Positions 59,160 to 64,000 of a stretch of DNA of 64,000 nucleotides are shown piece by piece. The notes under the pieces were generated by a model. It worked only from the letters and a program-made list of their open reading frames with translations. It ran no database searches and was not told the DNA's origin. Origin of the DNA: Bradyrhizobium sp. ISRA430 (GTDB lineage Bacteria; Pseudomonadota; Alphaproteobacteria; Rhizobiales; Xanthobacteraceae); the NCBI RefSeq assembly GCF_029909975.1, contig NZ_CP094516.1:2356001-2420000 (forward strand), given 5' to 3'. The position numbers and the translations under genes were made by a program. The stretch's first letter is position 1, and every line of letters begins with the position of its first letter.

Positions 59160-60590
59160 ATGAACGGGCGGACCGCCAGTACTGGCCGCGAGTGGATGCG
59201 GCGTCGACCGGGCGCGGGCCCTGCTCTTGTCGCATGGTCTGCGCTGATGCTGACGTGCGCCCTGCCGGCCCCTGTGCGGGCCGAAGCCCTGCCCGAGGCC
59301 CTGGCCAAGGCCTACCAGACCAATCCGCAGCTCAATGCCGAGCGCGCGCGGCAGCGCGCGACTGACGAGAATGTGCCGCAGGCGCTCGTCGGCTACCGGC
59401 CGCAGATCGTGGCGAGCCTGAGCGCCGGCCTGCAAGCGGTACGAGACCTGCTGCCCAACAACACCATCCAGACCGCGACGCTGAAGCCCTGGACCATCGG
59501 CGTCACCGTGACGCAGACCCTGTTCAACGGCTTCCGGACCGCCAACAGCGTGCGGGTCGCCGAGCTCCAGGTGCAGTCTGGCCGCGAGGCACTGCGCAAT
59601 GTCGGACAGGGCGTGCTGCTCGACGCGGTCACGGCCTACACCAACGTGCTTGCCAACCAGTCGTTGGTCGAAGCCCAACGCTCCAACGTCGCCTTCCTGC
59701 GCGAGACGCTCGCTGTCACCCAGCGACGCCTCAACGCCGGAGACGTCACCCCGACCGACACCGCGCAGGCGGAGGCCCGCCTCAACCGCGGGCTCGCCGA
59801 TCTCAACGCCGCCGAAGTCGCGCTTGCGGTGAGCCAGGCGACCTATGCGCAGGTGATCGGCAATCCGCCCGCGCAGCTTCGCCCCGCCGAGGTCGTCGAT
59901 CGCTATCTGCCGAAGAGCCGGGAGGATTCGATGGCGATGGCGATCCGCGAGCATCCGGCGGTGATGGCCGCCGGTTTCGACGTCGACGTCGCCTCGACCA
60001 ACATCCGCGTGGCCGAAGGCGCGCTGCTGCCCAGCGCCAGCGTCCAGGGCAGCGTCAGCCGCAGCCGCGACAGCGACCCGACGCTCGGCACCTTCGGCAC
60101 CGACCAGGCCTCGATCGTCGCCAACGTCACCGCCCCGATCTACGACGGCGGCCAGGCCGCCTCGCAAACCCGGCAGGCCAAGGAAGTCACGGCGCAGAGC
60201 CGGCTCGTGCTCGACCAAGTCCGCAACCAGGCGCGCACCGCCGCGGTCAGCGCCTGGGTTGCCAATGAGGGCGCCAAGATCGCAGTCTCTGCTTCCGAGT
60301 CCGAAGTGAAGGCAGCCACGGTCGCCCTGCAAGGCGTGCAGCGCGAGGCGGCCGGCGGACAGCGCACGACGGTGGACGTGCTGAACTCGCAGGCCGACCT
60401 GATCCAGGCCAAGGCACGCCTGATCGGCGCGCTGCGCGACCGCGTCATCGCGTCCTACACGCTGCTCAGCGCCATCGGGCATCTCGACGTCAAGACGTTG
60501 AACCTGAACACGCCGGACTATCTGCCCGAAGTGCACTATCACCAGGTCCGCGACGCCTGGCACGGCCTGCGCACGCCGTCGGGGCAGTGA
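59160..60590 (+). CDS. TolC-family outer membrane efflux protein
   Basis: This 476-residue outer membrane channel protein has a signal peptide (PALVAWSALMLTCALPAPVR). TolC duplicated domains follow: LPEALAKAYQTNPQLNAERA with the family's LxxAL-helix opening, the middle LVANQSLVEAQRSNVAFL-type coiled coil, and the strands QTLFNGFRTANSV and APIYDGGQAASQTRQA. TolC forms a trimeric exit duct for type I secretion and RND/MFS pumps; no partner is adjacent except the RND fragment 1.1 kb downstream on the other strand. ATG 59160 is chosen over a TTG at 59148. Confidence 0.92.
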   Translation: MNGRTASTGREWMRRRPGAGPALVAWSALMLTCALPAPVRAEALPEALAKAYQTNPQLNAERARQRATDENVPQALVGYRPQIVASLSAGLQAVRDLLPNNTIQTATLKPWTIGVTVTQTLFNGFRTANSVRVAELQVQSGREALRNVGQGVLLDAVTAYTNVLANQSLVEAQRSNVAFLRETLAVTQRRLNAGDVTPTDTAQAEARLNRGLADLNAAEVALAVSQATYAQVIGNPPAQLRPAEVVDRYLPKSREDSMAMAIREHPAVMAAGFDVDVASTNIRVAEGALLPSASVQGSVSRSRDSDPTLGTFGTDQASIVANVTAPIYDGGQAASQTRQAKEVTAQSRLVLDQVRNQARTAAVSAWVANEGAKIAVSASESEVKAATVALQGVQREAAGGQRTTVDVLNSQADLIQAKARLIGALRDRVIASYTLLSAIGHLDVKTLNLNTPDYLPEVHYHQVRDAWHGLRTPSGQ

Positions 60591-60753
60591 TCGCTCGCGA
60601 CATATCCGCCTCCGGCGTCCGGCCCCCAATCCCGCCGGCCAGCCCTGAAGAAACTCCCTGCAACGCTCACCAGCCATGCGGCCGCTGGACGAAGGCGCCG
60701 CCGGCGGACGTGATATTCTCCCTCGATCAGAACAATAAGCGGGGAGAGAAACC

Positions 60754-61716
60754 ATGCTCAACCGACGCAGCGTCCTGCTTGCCTCCCTTGCCGCAGGAGT
60801 AGCCATGACCAGCAAAGCCCACGCCAAGGCAGCGCAGCCCGCGACGCCGGTCAATTTCGATGTCCCGGCCCACGCGTGCGACTGCCACACCCATATCCAC
60901 GGCGATCCCGAGAAGTTTCCGTTCTTTGCAGGGCGCGTCTATACGCCGGAGCCGGCCTCTCCGGAGGAGATGGCGGCGCTGCACAAGGCGCTGCATATCG
61001 AGCGCGTGGTGATCGTGACGCCGAGCGTCTACGGCACCGACAACTCCTCCACCCTGTTCGGCATGAAGGCGCGCGGCGCGACCGCGCGCGGGGTCGCGGT
61101 GATCGACGACAAGACGACGGAGGCCCAGCTCGATACGATGCAGCAGGACGGCTTCCGCGGCATCCGCATCAATCTCGCCACCGGCGGCATCAGCGATCCC
61201 AATGTCGGACGTACCCGCTTCACCGCGGCGGTCGAGCGCATGAAGGCGCGCGGCTGGCACGTGCAGCTCTACACGACGCTGCCGATGATCTCGGCGATCA
61301 AGGATCTCGTGCTTGCGGCACCCGTGCCGGCCGTGTTCGACCATTTCGGCGGCCTTGAGGCCTCGCTCGGGCTGGAGCAGCCGGGATTTGCCGACCTGAT
61401 CGCGCTCGTCAAATCCGGCAAGGCCTATGTGAAGATTTCCGGAGCCTATCGTTCGTCAAAGCTCGCGCCCGACTATCAGGACATGGTGCCCTATGCGCGC
61501 GCGCTGATCGCGGCCAATCCGGACCGCATCGTCTGGGGCACCGACTGGCCGCATCCGGATTCGAGCCATGTCGAGGGGCGCAAGGCCACCGACATCGCGC
61601 CGCTCTACCAGATCGACGACGGCCGCTTGCTCAACCAGCTTCCGGTCTGGGCGCCGGATGCCGATGTGCGCAAGAAAATCCTGGTCGACAATCCGGCGCG
61701 GCTCTACGGGTTCTGA
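60754..61716 (+). CDS. exported amidohydrolase (PDC hydrolase/LigI-like)
   Basis: This 320-residue metal-dependent TIM-barrel hydrolase resembles 2-pyrone-4,6-dicarboxylate hydrolases. It has an N-terminal twin-arginine-like signal (LNRRSVLLASLAAGVAM), so it is probably periplasmic. Metal histidines are in CDCHTHIHGDP, the barrel continues with VVIVTPSVYG, and the final aspartate is in IVWGTDWPHP. Its substrate is a lactone or a related aromatic-degradation compound by analogy; the sequence does not specify it. It ends five bases before the convergent RND pump gene. Confidence 0.85.
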   Translation: MLNRRSVLLASLAAGVAMTSKAHAKAAQPATPVNFDVPAHACDCHTHIHGDPEKFPFFAGRVYTPEPASPEEMAALHKALHIERVVIVTPSVYGTDNSSTLFGMKARGATARGVAVIDDKTTEAQLDTMQQDGFRGIRINLATGGISDPNVGRTRFTAAVERMKARGWHVQLYTTLPMISAIKDLVLAAPVPAVFDHFGGLEASLGLEQPGFADLIALVKSGKAYVKISGAYRSSKLAPDYQDMVPYARALIAANPDRIVWGTDWPHPDSSHVEGRKATDIAPLYQIDDGRLLNQLPVWAPDADVRKKILVDNPARLYGF

Positions 61717-61721
61717 GGCTC

Positions 61722-64000
<2,279 letters not shown>

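Overview
The window reads as chromosomal DNA of a Bradyrhizobium-type alphaproteobacterium. This rests on high GC content, a MucR/Ros regulator, DUF2336 proteins, the TIGR03808/TIGR03809 pair, a DUF1491 protein, a CtrA-type box (TTAA-N7-TTAA), a SigF/NrsF pair, and intergenic palindromic repeats of the kind common in Bradyrhizobium. No rRNA, tRNA, CRISPR or phage genes were recognised. The only complete insertion sequence is one IS5-family element. Assignments come from reading motifs and family resemblance; no database search was run.

Layout. 1-7.1 kb: the end of an alpha/beta-hydrolase, a four-gene CUT1-type ABC importer with a Tat-exported binding protein, and a 14-TM drug efflux permease. 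7.2-11.6 kb: a YcgN-type cysteine-cluster protein and a PBP1A-DUF1214-DUF1254 operon. 11.6-13.8 kb: small orphan genes, one apparently frameshifted, and a sigma-54 promoter driving a probable small RNA with two hairpins. 13.8-18.9 kb: a metallo-beta-lactamase-fold hydrolase divergent from a LysR regulator, a lipoprotein operon divergent from a DUF2336 gene across CtrA-like boxes, then the IS. 19-27.7 kb: DUF1491, a peptidoglycan-binding protein, a PAS histidine kinase, SufE, MucR, a proline-rich membrane protein, a GT39-like glycosyltransferase and a class II aldolase. 28-34.5 kb: an M20 peptidase, a HerA-like ATPase, a DUF4332 protein and the folate genes folP-folB-folK. Two long perfect palindromes separate folB from folK.

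34.5-45.1 kb holds methylmalonyl-CoA mutase (mutA, a GFA protein, scpA) and its GTPase chaperone meaB. A tripartite tricarboxylate transporter lies between them and a pyroglutamyl peptidase follows. Together mutA, scpA and meaB would carry propionyl-CoA-derived methylmalonyl-CoA to succinyl-CoA. 45-47.6 kb has the convergent TIGR03808/TIGR03809 genes. 48-51 kb is an ECF sigma / anti-sigma / secreted subtilase operon. 51.4-55 kb has a diguanylate cyclase followed by a second DUF2336 gene, then an NrsF/SigF-type sigma pair. The right end has an alanine-rich exported protein, enoyl-CoA hydratase, an acetyl-CoA hydrolase/transferase-family protein, a TolC-type outer membrane protein, an exported amidohydrolase and the C-terminal part of an RND efflux pump that runs off the window.

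The strongest candidates for undescribed biology are the sigma-54-driven small RNA near 13.5 kb, the palindrome whose loop presents the folK ribosome binding site and start codon near 34.0 kb, and the sigma/anti-sigma/subtilase operon in which the anti-sigma tail looks like a subtilase pro-domain.
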